A DNA stretch of 64,000 bases from Sphingomonas phyllosphaerae (GCF_029623345.1 NZ_JAPYKH010000001.1:186001-250000); one strand, 5' to 3'; counted from the first letter of the stretch, positions 1 to 7,356 are shown. Notes: a model not told the origin generated them from the letters alone. A program made the numbers and translations.

Positions 1-1785
1 GAAGGGACCGGCGATCTCGTCGCCGTCGGGGCCGAAAAACCGCGTCTCCAACTGGCCCGCCGCCTGGCCACCCTTGTTCAGCGTGAAGGTGGAGCCGGCG
101 GCGTAGCCGGCGAGCTTGCCCGTGAAGTCGAAGCTGCCGAAGTCGACCGTCGCGCCGCCGCTGCTCGGCGCGCCCGTCATCGCGAGCGCACCCGACAGGC
201 TCTGCGCGGAGAAGTCGACGTCGAACGTCGACGTGCCCTTCACCGCCAAAATGGCGTTGTTCTGATTGCCCGAGCCGTAGACGACACCCTCGTAGTGCCC
301 GGTGCCGGTCTTGCCCGACAACAGCCGGGCAGGCGTCTCCAGCCCATAAGCGAACCATTGATTTACCGGCGTCGGGCCGCCGTACTGCGACGTCAGCGTC
401 GACCAATGGCCGAAGCTGGCGTAGGTGAGGGCGAGTTCGGTGTTGACCGCACCAGGCTTGTACAACTCCAGCGTGACGTCCTGCGTCTCGAACGAGCCCG
501 CGAAGGACTTGCGGTAGGTCGTGAAATTCGGATCGGTGCTGGCGACCTTGTCGTTGATGGTGAACTGACCGCCGTTATACGCGGACGTCGGCGGTGAGTA
601 GGTAAAGGTCTCGCTGTTCTGCCAGTTCATCTGACCGACGCTGTTGGACCCGAACTGGGTATAGAAGAGCTGCGACTGCGTCAGGTTGGTCAGCGTCAGA
701 TTGTCGGCCTCGGCGTCGCTGCGCGGCCCCCAGAACGAGCCGGCGACCGCCGTGCCGTCTTTGCCACCGGTAAACGATGCGCCGACTTCCTCCGCGGCTG
801 GACCGTAGAACCGGCCCGAGAGCGACCCGCCGATCGAACCGTTGGAGCTTCCCAGCAGCACGTTGCCGGTGAAGGTCCCGTTGCTGTTCAGGTGGCCGCC
901 CGAGATCATCTCGATGCCACCTCCGACAGTGCCGTTGCCGCTGGTCACCTCATACTCGGTGACATAGGCCTGAGCGGAAAAGACCCCGGCGCCAAAGTCG
1001 GTGCTGAATTTGCCGGCACCTTGGAACTGCCGGGGTTGATACCCGGGGAAGGTCGACAAGCCGAAGACCTCGATGTCGAAGGCAGCCGTGCCGGTGCGGG
1101 GAACGGCGCCTGCCGGCGTGTTCTGGCCGTAAGTGAACGTGCCGAACAGCGTGTCCTGCTGCGTGTCCGACAGGCTGTTACGCTGCCAGAACCCCGCCCC
1201 GACATATTTGCTAGGCGGGCCTCCCGAGTAAGGCGACTTGATCAGGGTCAATCGGTCACGGGTGCTGCCCACCTTGAGATAAGCGGTGTCAAAGTCGTCG
1301 CTCGACTGGACGTCGCCAGGACCGAATGCTTGGGTGAAGTCGGGAGAGGACAGAGAATAGCTCTGCGTTGCCGCATCGTAGGCGACCGTCAAGGTCGTCC
1401 CCTGCGGCCCGGCGTTGATCGCCGTCGACGTTTTCAGATCAATGAGGACTGACTCGGATGCCGCATCGCTCACGAAGGTCTGGCTGACCTGGAGGTCTGT
1501 CACCGTCGTGTTCGTTGCGGGGGGTGTCGGCTCCGGCGTCGGCGTCGGCGTTGGCGTCGGTGCAGGCGTCGGTGTCGGTGCAGGCGTCGGTGTCGGTGTC
1601 GGTGCAGGCGTTGGTGTCGGCGCAGGCGAAGGTGTGGGCGTGGGTGCAGGCGTGGGCGTGGGCGTGTTGGATCCACCGCCGGCGGTCGGCGGAGATGATC
1701 CGGCACTCCCAACCCCGCCACCGGAACCGCCGCAGGCAGACAACATCACGCAGGCCGCCACAGGCAGCACGATAACCTTACGCAT
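1..1785 (-). CDS. TbpB-like surface lipoprotein, C-terminus beyond window
   Basis: Reading from ATG at 1785 the frame stays open for 595 codons to base 1, so the C-terminus lies outside the window. Residues 1-18 form a lipoprotein signal peptide with lipobox LSAC and Cys18 as the lipidation site. A Gly/Ser stretch and a long Pro-Thr linker (about residues 41-89) follow. Further on, the motif FxGPxxxE recurs three times ([40 protein letters not shown]). This is the signature of the beta-barrel domains of transferrin-binding-protein-B-like lipoproteins, which in proteobacteria without a transferrin host are usually orphan surface lipoproteins. The protein is probably tethered to the outer membrane, with the linker holding the barrels away from it. 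The ligand is unknown, and no TonB-dependent receptor is visible within the window. Confidence 0.8.
   Translation of the reverse strand, partial: MRKVIVLPVAACVMLSACGGSGGGVGSAGSSPPTAGGGSNTPTPTPAPTPTPSPAPTPTPAPTPTPTPAPTPTPAPTPTPTPTPEPTPPATNTTVTDLQVSQTFVSDAASESVLIDLKTSTAINAGPQGTTLTVAYDAATQSYSLSSPDFTQAFGPGDVQSSDDFDTAYLKVGSTRDRLTLIKSPYSGGPPSKYVGAGFWQRNSLSDTQQDTLFGTFTYGQNTPAGAVPRTGTAAFDIEVFGLSTFPGYQPRQFQGAGKFSTDFGAGVFSAQAYVTEYEVTSGNGTVGGGIEMISGGHLNSNGTFTGNVLLGSSNGSIGGSLSGRFYGPAAEEVGASFTGGKDGTAVAGSFWGPRSDAEADNLTLTNLTQSQLFYTQFGSNSVGQMNWQNSETFTYSPPTSAYNGGQFTINDKVASTDPNFTTYRKSFAGSFETQDVTLELYKPGAVNTELALTYASFGHWSTLTSQYGGPTPVNQWFAYGLETPARLLSGKTGTGHYEGVVYGSGNQNNAILAVKGTSTFDVDFSAQSLSGALAMTGAPSSGGATVDFGSFDFTGKLAGYAAGSTFTLNKGGQAAGQLETRFFGPDGDEIAGPF
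1519..1665 (-). repeat. Low-complexity Pro-Thr codon repeat
   Basis: About 147 bases of alternating CCG/ACG-type codons encode a (TP)n stretch with occasional Ala, Ser or Glu (residues 41-89 of the lipoprotein). Such tracts are extended, rigid linkers between a membrane anchor and folded domains. The near-tandem 6- and 12-base units could change in number by slippage. Confidence 0.85.
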
Positions 1786-1912
1786 TCACAAATCCCCCGA
1801 GTCACGCTGACGATAGCCGGGCAGATGTGATCGTCAAGTTGATGACACACCGTTTTGAATGCGGGATGAGCCGAGCAAGGACGATTTGAGCGCGGCTGCC
1901 TTATCAATCTCG

Positions 1913-2140
1913 TCAATTCTTGTCGTCTGTGACATTTGTGGCGCCGATCACCCCCAGTGCGATCTTGTGCGCGACGCCGCGCGCCACCTCGTCGACCCGC
2001 GTCGCCGTCACGGCAGCGTCGTAGCCGTCGCCCGCGTCTAAGCAGGCATTGACCGGTCGTTCATGACGCACCCCATCCTGCTCGAACACGACGGCTACGG
2101 TGCGCGTGGCCGGTTCGTCGGTCCCGATAATGATTTTCAC
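1913..2140 (-). CDS. Small phage-like protein of unknown function
   Basis: 75 residues, beginning MKIIIGTDEP. The GTG start at 2140 overlaps the stop of the upstream gene as GTGA, and a good Shine-Dalgarno sequence (AGGAGAGG) lies a few bases upstream. Both point to translational coupling with the tail-assembly-like gene, so it is probably the last gene of the phage tail remnant. I recognise no domain, and the protein is soluble with no signal peptide. Confidence 0.5.
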   Translation of the reverse strand: MKIIIGTDEPATRTVAVVFEQDGVRHERPVNACLDAGDGYDAAVTATRVDEVARGVAHKIALGVIGATNVTDDKN

Positions 2141-2550
2141 GTTACCTCTCCTGCGAATGGCGATCGTCGCCCACGTCGCAGCGCGCGAGCTGGCGCGGCG
2201 TCATCGTCGCCAGCGCCGCCTCGAGCCGCTCGGAGGCGCCGCTCGTCCACGGTCGCGCAGCGTCGCTCGACCGCGGCGCGGCGCTCGCTCGTCGCGGCGA
2301 TGTCGCGCACGTCGTTGAGCTGGCGCCACAGCGGCGCGACCGCGAGGATCCGTCGTGCCGCCTCCTGCTTCACCGCGGCGAGCAGCCGCGCGCGCAGCGC
2401 CTCGGTCGGCTCAGTCGGGCGGCGCGCGGTCGGCGCGCCGTCGTCGCCGGGGCGGATTACCTTGCCGGCGGACTGCGCCGCGAGCAGCGCCTGGTGCTCC
2501 GCCGCGGTGACCGGCACCGCGTCGTCGGGCAGCGCGTTGTGCAGCCGCAC
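2137..2550 (-). CDS. Phage tail fibre assembly chaperone-like protein
   Basis: 137 residues from GTG 2550. The N-terminal part (DDAVPVTAAEHQALLAAQ followed by GKVIRPGDDGAP) matches the usual pattern of tail fibre assembly proteins, in which 'P.DAV.VT.EQH..LL..Q..GK.I..D..G.P' precedes a charged helical tail. The same frame continues upstream of 2550 with residues YRAAANAFFDV, also typical of the family. The true start is therefore probably nearer 2600, perhaps a non-standard codon or a start lost to decay. The gene lies directly downstream of the tail fibre remnant, as expected for a fibre and its chaperone. Function is inferred from pattern and position. Confidence 0.55.
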   Translation of the reverse strand: MRLHNALPDDAVPVTAAEHQALLAAQSAGKVIRPGDDGAPTARRPTEPTEALRARLLAAVKQEAARRILAVAPLWRQLNDVRDIAATSERRAAVERRCATVDERRLRAARGGAGDDDAAPARALRRGRRSPFAGEVT

Positions 2551-2602
2551 GTCGAAGAAGGCGTTGGCGGCGGCGCGGTAGTGGAGCGGCAGCGCGGATC
2601 CC

Positions 2603-3069
2603 TCAATAGCCGATCGCGAGCACGGCGGGCGTGGCGCGCGAGTCGAAGCGATCGAAGACTTGCCGCTCGACCGTCACCCTGTCGCCGAGACGCTCGTGAC
2701 GAAATAGGCCGAGCGGGAGGGTGCTCCGCCATCGCCCAGCCTCGTCGAGACGCTGGCGTGGAGGCAGCGGTTGGGGAAGGCGATCGGCAGCGTCAGCACC
2801 TGCGCGCCGCTCGTCCCGGCGGCCTGCTGCGCGCCGGCGAGCCACTGCAGGATCAGCCCGTTGGGCAGCATGACGTAGCAGTTGTCGCTCAGCGATGCCG
2901 GGAAGGCGCCGGCGAGATCGGCCGCGGCGTGCGCGTGCGGCGCGGGCGGGTAGGTCGCGGGCCGGTTGAGCAGCCGGGCGAAGTCGCGCAGGTCGCTGGC
3001 GTGCTCGCCGTCGAGCAGGTCGGCGTCGAGGCCGGCGCCGGCGCCGTCGTTGCCCGAGTGCCACAGCGT
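2603..3069 (-). pseudogene. Frameshifted 3' fragment of a phage tail fibre gene
   Basis: Two overlapping frames together give the C-terminal half of a tail fibre. The first (to a stop at 2674) contains LWHSGNDGAGAGLDADLLDG, a common tail fibre repeat, then a NGLILQW motif and a gp53-like region ending in SAYFVTSVSA. The second continues as GDRVTVERQVFDRFDSRA and finishes VLAIGY, the usual C-terminal end of this domain. A one-base change between roughly 2676 and 2695 separates them. The 5' part is missing and is replaced at 3070 by a truncated SRAP gene, so no full-length product is possible. No capsid, portal or terminase gene is nearby. Confidence 0.65.
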
Positions 3070-3521
3070 GCGCCCTGCTCGGTCGGGCGCCACACACCGG
3101 CGAAGCTGACGATCGCGCGGCTCGGCACGTCGAACCAGTGGAGCGGGAGCTTGCCGTCGGCACCACGGTCCTGGCCGTACTCGCTGAAAGCGGTGAACGG
3201 CACCAGGCAGCGCCGCCGCGGGTTGGCCAGCGCCGAGCGCCAGAAGGGCGAGGTGTAGTTGCGAACGTTGGTGATCTTCTTGGTGAGCAGCGCAGGCTTG
3301 CCGGTCGCCTTGTCGATGCGCTTGCCCGGCACCTGGTGCGGAAAGCCACAGGCCATCGCGTCGAGCGCGCGGCCGGCGTTGGTCTCGCGCACGACATAGG
3401 CGGGGCGATCAGGGAAGAGCTCGGGCGGCGGAACTTCGAGGTCGGGCGGGAAGGGCACGGCGACGCCGTAGCGCGTTGCCAGCGCGAACTGCGCCTCGGT
3501 CATGCGGTAGCGGTTGCACAT
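3070..3521 (-). pseudogene. Truncated SRAP (SOS response-associated peptidase) gene
   Basis: From ATG 3521 the frame starts MCNRYRMTEAQFALATRYG and matches the intact copy at 10567-11205 almost residue for residue up to GVWRPTEQGA, where the sequence switches to tail fibre DNA. The catalytic Cys2 is present, but the C-terminal third, with the conserved His (HPRAMPVLL in the intact copy), is missing. The Trp of the conserved WGFPHQ segment is Cys here (MACGFPHQ). Both changes indicate decay. SRAP proteins such as HMCES/YedK crosslink abasic sites in single-stranded DNA through Cys2; this copy should be inactive. Confidence 0.8.
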
Positions 3522-3536
3522 CACCGACAGGCTGCC
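3070..3536. repeat. Direct repeat, copy 1 (SRAP 5' region)
   Basis: This stretch aligns without gaps to 10754-11220 in the same orientation, with about 20 mismatches by eye. It starts abruptly at the tail fibre junction and ends about 15 bases upstream of the start codon. It is one arm of a long direct repeat flanking about 7.2 kb of small accessory genes. Confidence 0.85.
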
Positions 3537-3835
3537 TCACGTGAGCTACCAAGGCAAAGGTCGCTGCCGCTCTAGCGGGGTCGGCAGGAGTGATCCGCGG
3601 CGGCTCGTCAGTCAGCCCGATCGCAGTGCCTGAAGTCGCACCACTTGGCCGAAGCCAGATCCCGCTCGATCTTGCCCACCCGCTCCTCGACGCGCGGTAG
3701 GTCACGCGCACCGCCCCTTCAACCCGGCGGAGATCCTGGAGTGTCTTGGGCGCGCCGACCATCCACCCAGCATGCCGGAACATAGCACGAACAGAAAGGC
3801 TGGATCGACTCGGAAGATTGCGTCATCTGAAGGCG
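3537..3835. other. Intergenic, possible decayed phage gene
   Basis: I support no intact gene here. On the minus strand, around 3608-3720, a short frame reads LPRVEERVGKIERDLA, a coiled-coil pattern seen in small phage proteins. It runs into a stop soon afterwards and has no clear start, so it may be another fragment of the tail remnant. Confidence 0.3.
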
Positions 3836-4063
3836 ATGAGCGTCCGCGAGACCCTCATCCGAGTCGCCGCCGAGCGCGGCGAGAGCCTCACCCAACTGTC
3901 GGTGAAGGTCGGCCGCAGCCGAGGCTATCTGCCGCGCTTCGTGTCGCGCGGATCGCCGCGACGGCTGCCCGACCTCGAACGCCGCCACCTCGCGATCGCG
4001 CTCGAGCTCGACGAGCGGCTGCTCGGCGCGCGCGATCCCTGGGCGCCGGGCGAGTCGGCGTGA
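3836..4063 (+). CDS. Small Cro/C1-like helix-turn-helix protein
   Basis: 75 residues from ATG 3836. The segment TLIRVAAERGESLTQLSVKV followed by GRSRGYLPRFVSRG has the spacing of a phage-repressor-type helix-turn-helix (helix 2, turn at Gly, recognition helix with SRGYLPRF). After it comes a helix beginning LERRHLAIALELDERLLG. The protein ends soon after the DNA-binding unit, so it is a minimal regulator without a ligand or protease domain. Its TGA overlaps the next ATG (TGATG), so the two are coupled. The Shine-Dalgarno sequence is weak. Its target is unknown and could be the promoter of this small gene set. Confidence 0.55.
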   Translation: MSVRETLIRVAAERGESLTQLSVKVGRSRGYLPRFVSRGSPRRLPDLERRHLAIALELDERLLGARDPWAPGESA

Positions 4064-4299
4064 TGCACGATCATCCCGTCGCCGGCGTCGGCCACAATTC
4101 GGCCGGCTGCGCGCTGTGCACGTCGACCGGTCACGCGGGCCTGGTCGAGCGGCTCGCCGAAGAGCTGTGGGAGAGCCGCCAGGACGACACGCAATGGGCG
4201 CGGCGCTGGGCGGACGCCGGCGAGCTGTGGCACATCCGCTTTCGCGAACTGGCGCGGACCTCGATCGACTTCCTCGCGCAGATCCCGCAGGTCGACTGA
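4063..4299 (+). CDS. Hypothetical protein with N-terminal GHNS motif
   Basis: 78 residues, starting at an ATG that overlaps the preceding stop by one base. The N-terminus contains VGHNS, a short motif I associate with small proteins of alphaproteobacterial phages and accessory regions. A Cys pair (CALC) follows, then a helical region rich in Trp, Arg and Glu (LAEELWESRQDD, WARRWADAGELWHIRFRELA). It has no signal peptide or membrane segment and I cannot assign a function. Coupling to the regulator at 3836 suggests joint expression. Confidence 0.5.
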   Translation: MHDHPVAGVGHNSAGCALCTSTGHAGLVERLAEELWESRQDDTQWARRWADAGELWHIRFRELARTSIDFLAQIPQVD

Positions 4300-4326
4300 A
4301 CTGCATCAATGACGTGGAGGCTTGAG

Positions 4327-4533
4327 ATGACCGACGGAACGCCGATCAACGTGAACACCGCCACCGCCGCGGAGCTGGACGCGGTGGCGGGCCTGCGCGG
4401 TCACGGCTTCGAAATCGTCCGCTACCGCGAGGAGCGCGGGCAGTTCACCGACCTGCGACAGCTCGACGAGGTGCCCGGTCTGACGGGCAAGGCCGATGAC
4501 GGGCGCGCGTCGCTGACGGTCGGCGAGGGGTGA
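4327..4533 (+). CDS. ComEA-like helix-hairpin-helix protein
   Basis: 68 residues. The start at 4327 is chosen because GGAGG at 4316-4320 sits six bases upstream; the in-frame ATG at 4309 overlaps that signal. INVNTATAAELDAVAGLRGH and a second half with REERGQFTDLRQLDEVPGL form the two helix-hairpin-helix halves of the ComEA DNA-binding domain. The usual N-terminal membrane anchor of ComEA is missing, so this is a free cytoplasmic HhH domain. It probably binds DNA non-specifically, in an unknown role. The last codons overlap the following reading frame. Confidence 0.6.
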   Translation: MTDGTPINVNTATAAELDAVAGLRGHGFEIVRYREERGQFTDLRQLDEVPGLTGKADDGRASLTVGEG

Positions 4534-4601
4534 TGGTGAGGTCGTCGGTCGGCCGCGCGCGCGACCGGCACCACGTCGAGCCGCGGGCGGAGCGTCCGCC
4601 G

Positions 4602-4961
4602 GTGAATGAGCCGGCACCGGTGACGCCGGACGGACGTTATCTCGTGGTGCGGGGGCGGCTGTGGCGTCGCGCCGACCCGCGCCTCGCTGAGCCGGAGCGC
4701 GAGCGGCTGGTCGGCGAGTTGATGACGGCGCGTCGCGCGGTCGCCGCCGCGCTGCGGTCGGGCGACGCGGACGAGCTCGGCGCGGCACGCGCCGGCGTTC
4801 ACGCCGCCAAACTGGCGCTGGGCGAGCGCGGACCGGTGTGGTGGGACGATGGCGCCCCCGACTACAACCGTCGCATGGCACGGAACACGCCGTACGCGCC
4901 CTGGTATGAGGAGTTCACGCCGGCGGGCTCCGTCCTCGATGCGCCGCAGCCCACGGAGTAA
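4602..4961 (+). CDS. Conserved hypothetical protein (VVRGRLWR family)
   Basis: 119 residues from GTG 4602, which has GGAG nine bases upstream. An in-frame ATG at 4530 would add 24 low-complexity residues that look less conserved. Features are VTPDGRYLVVRGRLWRRADP, a helical Arg/Glu/Ala-rich centre and a C-terminal part with GERGPVWWDDGAPDYNRR and NTPYAPWY. I have the impression of a widespread small family in alphaproteobacteria, but know no function. It has no export signal. It is the last of four closely spaced co-directional genes before the HicAB operator. Confidence 0.55.
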   Translation: MNEPAPVTPDGRYLVVRGRLWRRADPRLAEPERERLVGELMTARRAVAAALRSGDADELGAARAGVHAAKLALGERGPVWWDDGAPDYNRRMARNTPYAPWYEEFTPAGSVLDAPQPTE

Positions 4962-4994
4962 CGCCCGATCGCACACCCCGATTGTCGCGCGCGC

Positions 4995-5018
4995 TATAAT
5001 TGTGTAGCAGCTACACAA
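4995..5018 (+). promoter_or_regulatory. hicAB -10 box overlapped by perfect palindrome
   Basis: TATAAT occupies 4995-5000. It runs directly into a 19-base perfect inverted repeat, TTGTGTAGC-A-GCTACACAA (5000-5018), ending 14 bases before the hicA start. HicB antitoxins carry a DNA-binding domain and repress their own operon from such palindromes. Binding here would cover the -10 box and the transcription start. I find no good -35 element at the expected spacing. Confidence 0.75.
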
Positions 5019-5032
5019 GGTGAGAGCGAGCG

Positions 5033-5221
5033 ATGCGGCGCGCGGAGGTGATCCGGCGGTTCGAAGCGGACGGCTGGTACGTCGTCCGCCAGACCGGCAG
5101 CCACCGCCACGTTCGCCACCCGGTCGAGCCCGGCACCGCGACCGTGCCGCACCCTAAGCGCGAGTTGCCGATCGGCACACTCAAGAGCATTGCGCGGCAG
5201 ACCGGGGTCGATCTCGCGTGA
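5033..5221 (+). CDS. hicA: HicA toxin (mRNA interferase)
   Basis: 62 residues, the usual HicA length. It has the double-stranded-RNA-binding-like fold signature: an N-terminal helix (EVIRRFEADGWYVVRQTGSH), the catalytic His in GSHRH, then HP.....TVPHPKRELPIGTLKSI and a final helix. HicA cleaves mRNA and blocks translation when not bound by HicB. The order toxin then antitoxin is canonical, and the operon has its own palindromic operator just upstream. It probably acts as a stability module for the surrounding island. Confidence 0.9.
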   Translation: MRRAEVIRRFEADGWYVVRQTGSHRHVRHPVEPGTATVPHPKRELPIGTLKSIARQTGVDLA

Positions 5222-5247
5222 CGCGGCGGAACGGAGGAGTGAGCGCG

Positions 5248-5649
5248 ATGGCGACGGTCTATTATCCCGCGATCCTCGAGCGCGGTGCGGAAGGCTACGG
5301 CGCCTTCTTCCCCGACTTACCCGGCTGCGTCTCGGTCGGCGCGACCGCGCAAGAGGCGGCGCTCGGCGCGGAGGAGGCGCTCAGCGGCCACCTCGCGGTG
5401 ATGCTCCAGCACGGCGACGCGCTGCCCGAGCCGACCGAGCTGGACGAGATCGCGCGCGACCCGGAGGTGGACGAGGTCGCGCGGCTGCTGGTGCGCGGCG
5501 AGCGGCCCGGGCGCGCGGTGCGCGTCCAGGTGTCGATCGAGGAAGGGCTGCTGGCGCGAATCGACCGTGTCGCGACCAACCGCTCGCGCTTCCTCGCCGA
5601 CGCGGCGCGGGCGGCGCTGGCCGGCGCTCCGGACGGTGGCCGTCGCTGA
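5248..5649 (+). CDS. hicB: HicB antitoxin
   Basis: 133 residues. ATG 5248 is preceded by GGAGGAG at 5233-5239, so it is preferred over the upstream GTG codons. The N-terminal half has the degenerate RNase-H-like HicB fold (YYPAILE....YGAFFPDLPGCVSVGATAQEA). The C-terminal half, from about residue 92, is a ribbon-helix-helix DNA-binding segment (VQVSIEEGLLARIDRVA followed by SRFLADAARAAL). It neutralises HicA and very likely binds the palindrome at 5000-5018. Confidence 0.9.
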   Translation: MATVYYPAILERGAEGYGAFFPDLPGCVSVGATAQEAALGAEEALSGHLAVMLQHGDALPEPTELDEIARDPEVDEVARLLVRGERPGRAVRVQVSIEEGLLARIDRVATNRSRFLADAARAALAGAPDGGRR

Positions 5650-5816
5650 ACAAGATTGGGTACGGTTGACGCCAGCCCGCGAGGACGTCCGTCAACGCGC
5701 GATTGCAGACATTGAGTGGGCTCGTAAGGCCCGCTTGCACTCACCGACGGGACGTGCACACTGGCCGGAGAACAGTTGTCGACTGCATTGACGTGGATTT
5801 GGCGGGCAAAAGGGGA

Positions 5817-6386
5817 ATGGAATTGAACACAGCTCTTTACCGATGGGTTGGAGCCCTAGCCCTATTCGCATCTCCTACGATAATTGAGGCCAAAGGCATT
5901 ACATACGATTGTGACACAGCCGCTAATCATTTCTCCGAATTGAGCCTGCCCGTTGGAGGGGTTAATTTCACCGTCTCGGGAAAGGTACAATTGAACGCGC
6001 TTGCCGCGAGTGCGAAATATGCTCCCCTTGCTCGGGTTCAAATTGCATCTTCGGCCACGCCGGGGAAGTCACCGGATGTTTACGCCGGCTTCGCTCTCGC
6101 AACGCTGCCGGCGGATGCCAAAAAGACATTGTCAGGATCACCGGCAGTTCAGATGCTTAGCTACAGCGTCAACGGTAAGGAAGACGATCTTCTGCCGCGC
6201 TCTTTGCTGACGCCGCCGGGCACTGTTCAACCTTTCACACTTTCATACGATGGTAAAGAGGTTGTAGTGGAACTCGGAGCTGAGACGAAAAACTTCTCTC
6301 TTATAACAAGTGATCCAGTCGTGCGGCTTGTTTGCTCAACAGGAGAGTTTCTTTTTACGGACGTGACAATCACCTCCTCGCGGTAG
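5817..6386 (+). CDS. Exported protein of unknown function
   Basis: 189 residues. From ATG 5817 the N-terminus has a signal peptide (MELNTALYRWVGALALFASP, likely cleaved near IIEAKG). The mature part looks like an all-beta domain with two Cys (YDCDTA near the N-terminus, RLVCSTG near the C-terminus), which could form a disulfide in the periplasm. Upstream frame sequence back to 5703 does not look coding. Base and codon use are clearly less GC-biased than in the neighbours, with many TTT, CTT and AAG codons, which suggests horizontal acquisition. I recognise no family. It has no obvious partner, standing alone between hicB and a hairpin at 6467. Confidence 0.6.
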   Translation: MELNTALYRWVGALALFASPTIIEAKGITYDCDTAANHFSELSLPVGGVNFTVSGKVQLNALAASAKYAPLARVQIASSATPGKSPDVYAGFALATLPADAKKTLSGSPAVQMLSYSVNGKEDDLLPRSLLTPPGTVQPFTLSYDGKEVVVELGAETKNFSLITSDPVVRLVCSTGEFLFTDVTITSSR

Positions 6387-6466
6387 CGCCAACGTCGGCT
6401 CACCTGCCATAAACGGACGTCGTCGGGAGTGCTCAGTCCGCCGCGAAGTAGCCCGTCGACGTTTCT

Positions 6467-6487
6467 GTAACGGCGTAACGCCGTTAC
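6467..6487. repeat. Perfect 9-bp hairpin GTAACGGCG-TAA-CGCCGTTAC
   Basis: The inverted repeat has a 3-base loop and lies between the convergent genes at 5817-6386 (+) and 6637-7356 (-). There is no T-run on either side, so it may be a factor-dependent or bidirectional stop, or a protein-binding site. The rest of 6387-6636 holds nothing else I can support. Confidence 0.6.
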
Positions 6488-6636
6488 GTTCGTCACGCGT
6501 AGCTCACCGGACAGGCGCGAGGCCGGCTATCCACCGAAGCCCGCGGGAAGCACCTCGAGCAGGCGCCGCCGCCGCGTGACGTCACGGTGTCGCCGGTAGC
6601 GCTGTTCATGGACAATCCGCGGACTGCCCCGCGACA

Positions 6637-6825
6637 TCATGGATCTGCATGGACACGAACTAACCGCAGGCGTTCTGCCATGCGATCCACATCCGTCAAC
6701 TGTCGATTTAGACGAGCGCTGATGTCAAGAAGTGAGGCCCCTTGCCGCACTAGCTCTCTCAGCGCAGTTATGTCTGTCTGCGTCCATCGCTGGTGATGAA
6801 GAATTGCATCAGCTTCACCGACCAT
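6637..6825 (-). CDS. Small protein with WTQTDITALR motif, copy A
   Basis: 62 residues from ATG 6825, overlapping the previous gene by about 11 bases. The core RWTQTDITALRELVRQGASL and the following segment with DISARLNRQLTDVDRMAERL look like a compact three-helix, Myb/HTH-like unit: a Trp start, a helix, then a second helix-turn-helix. A related protein is encoded at 10011-10265 (WTQTDITALRSGILAGHSS). No other domain is present. It is probably a small DNA-binding protein; function unknown. Confidence 0.55.
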   Translation of the reverse strand: MVGEADAILHHQRWTQTDITALRELVRQGASLLDISARLNRQLTDVDRMAERLRLVRVHADP

Positions 6826-7033
6826 GACTTGCCCACTTCGTTCGCGAGATACCGCCTCGTATAAGTTGGCCTGAGAAGATGCCACGCATATGATCGGCGT
6901 CGCCCGCTCGAGTGAATACCACCCGAGTGCCGCCATCCGGCAGGGCCTCTATAGAGGTTATTTGTGCCTGCTGGCCGATTGCCAGCTTTTGCACCGCGGC
7001 TTCCGTCAGATTGACGTTGACGGCGCGACTCAC
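6815..7033 (-). CDS. Hypothetical small protein, middle gene of a three-gene set
   Basis: 72 residues from GTG 7033, which overlaps the stop of the upstream gene as GTGA. Segments are NVNLTEAAVQKLAIGQQAQI, then a beta-rich stretch (EALPDGGTRVVFTRAGDA) and a basic C-terminus. I recognise no family. Tight coupling on both sides, to 7030-7356 and to 6637-6825, indicates one operon. Confidence 0.45.
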   Translation of the reverse strand: MSRAVNVNLTEAAVQKLAIGQQAQITSIEALPDGGTRVVFTRAGDADHMRGIFSGQLIRGGISRTKWASHGR

Positions 7034-7356
7034 TTGACTTCACCGCCGATGCGCAAGGTAGGCTGGATTGTAACGACAATCGGCAGGCGGTCGGGTTCAA
7101 TCATCAGCTTGCGGTTCGGGAATGATTGGCCCGCAAGAAGTCGACCGTAAGCCGCCGCTAGCCCTTCATGGGCAATACGTGCCGGACCACCGGAAGCGAT
7201 ACTGGCGTTGTAAAGGGACACCTGCTCACGGGCGAGGATGTAATTGAGATCCACGTTCGTCTCCCACCAGAGCGGGAGCGCAGGGTCTCTCAGCCGTGCG
7301 AAGCTCGGATAGAGCGCATGGTATCCGCTATGTGGGTACAGCACTCTGGAATACAA
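7030..7356 (-). CDS. Hypothetical protein, N-terminus uncertain
   Basis: About 108 residues. The frame opens at a TTG (7356) without a convincing ribosome binding site, so the start is uncertain and the 5' end may be lost. Notable segments are PLWWETNVDLNYILAREQ, HEGLAAAYGRLLAGQSFP and EPDRLPIVVTIQPTLRIGG. It is soluble and without cysteines. It is the first gene of the set 7356-6637, with a GTGA overlap to the next gene. No function assigned. Confidence 0.45.
   Translation of the reverse strand: MYSRVLYPHSGYHALYPSFARLRDPALPLWWETNVDLNYILAREQVSLYNASIASGGPARIAHEGLAAAYGRLLAGQSFPNRKLMIEPDRLPIVVTIQPTLRIGGEVK

Noticed and set aside
1519..1665. Tandem repeat read as a CRISPR or VNTR locus
   Set aside because: The units are 6-12 bases without unique spacers and they encode the Pro-Thr linker in frame.
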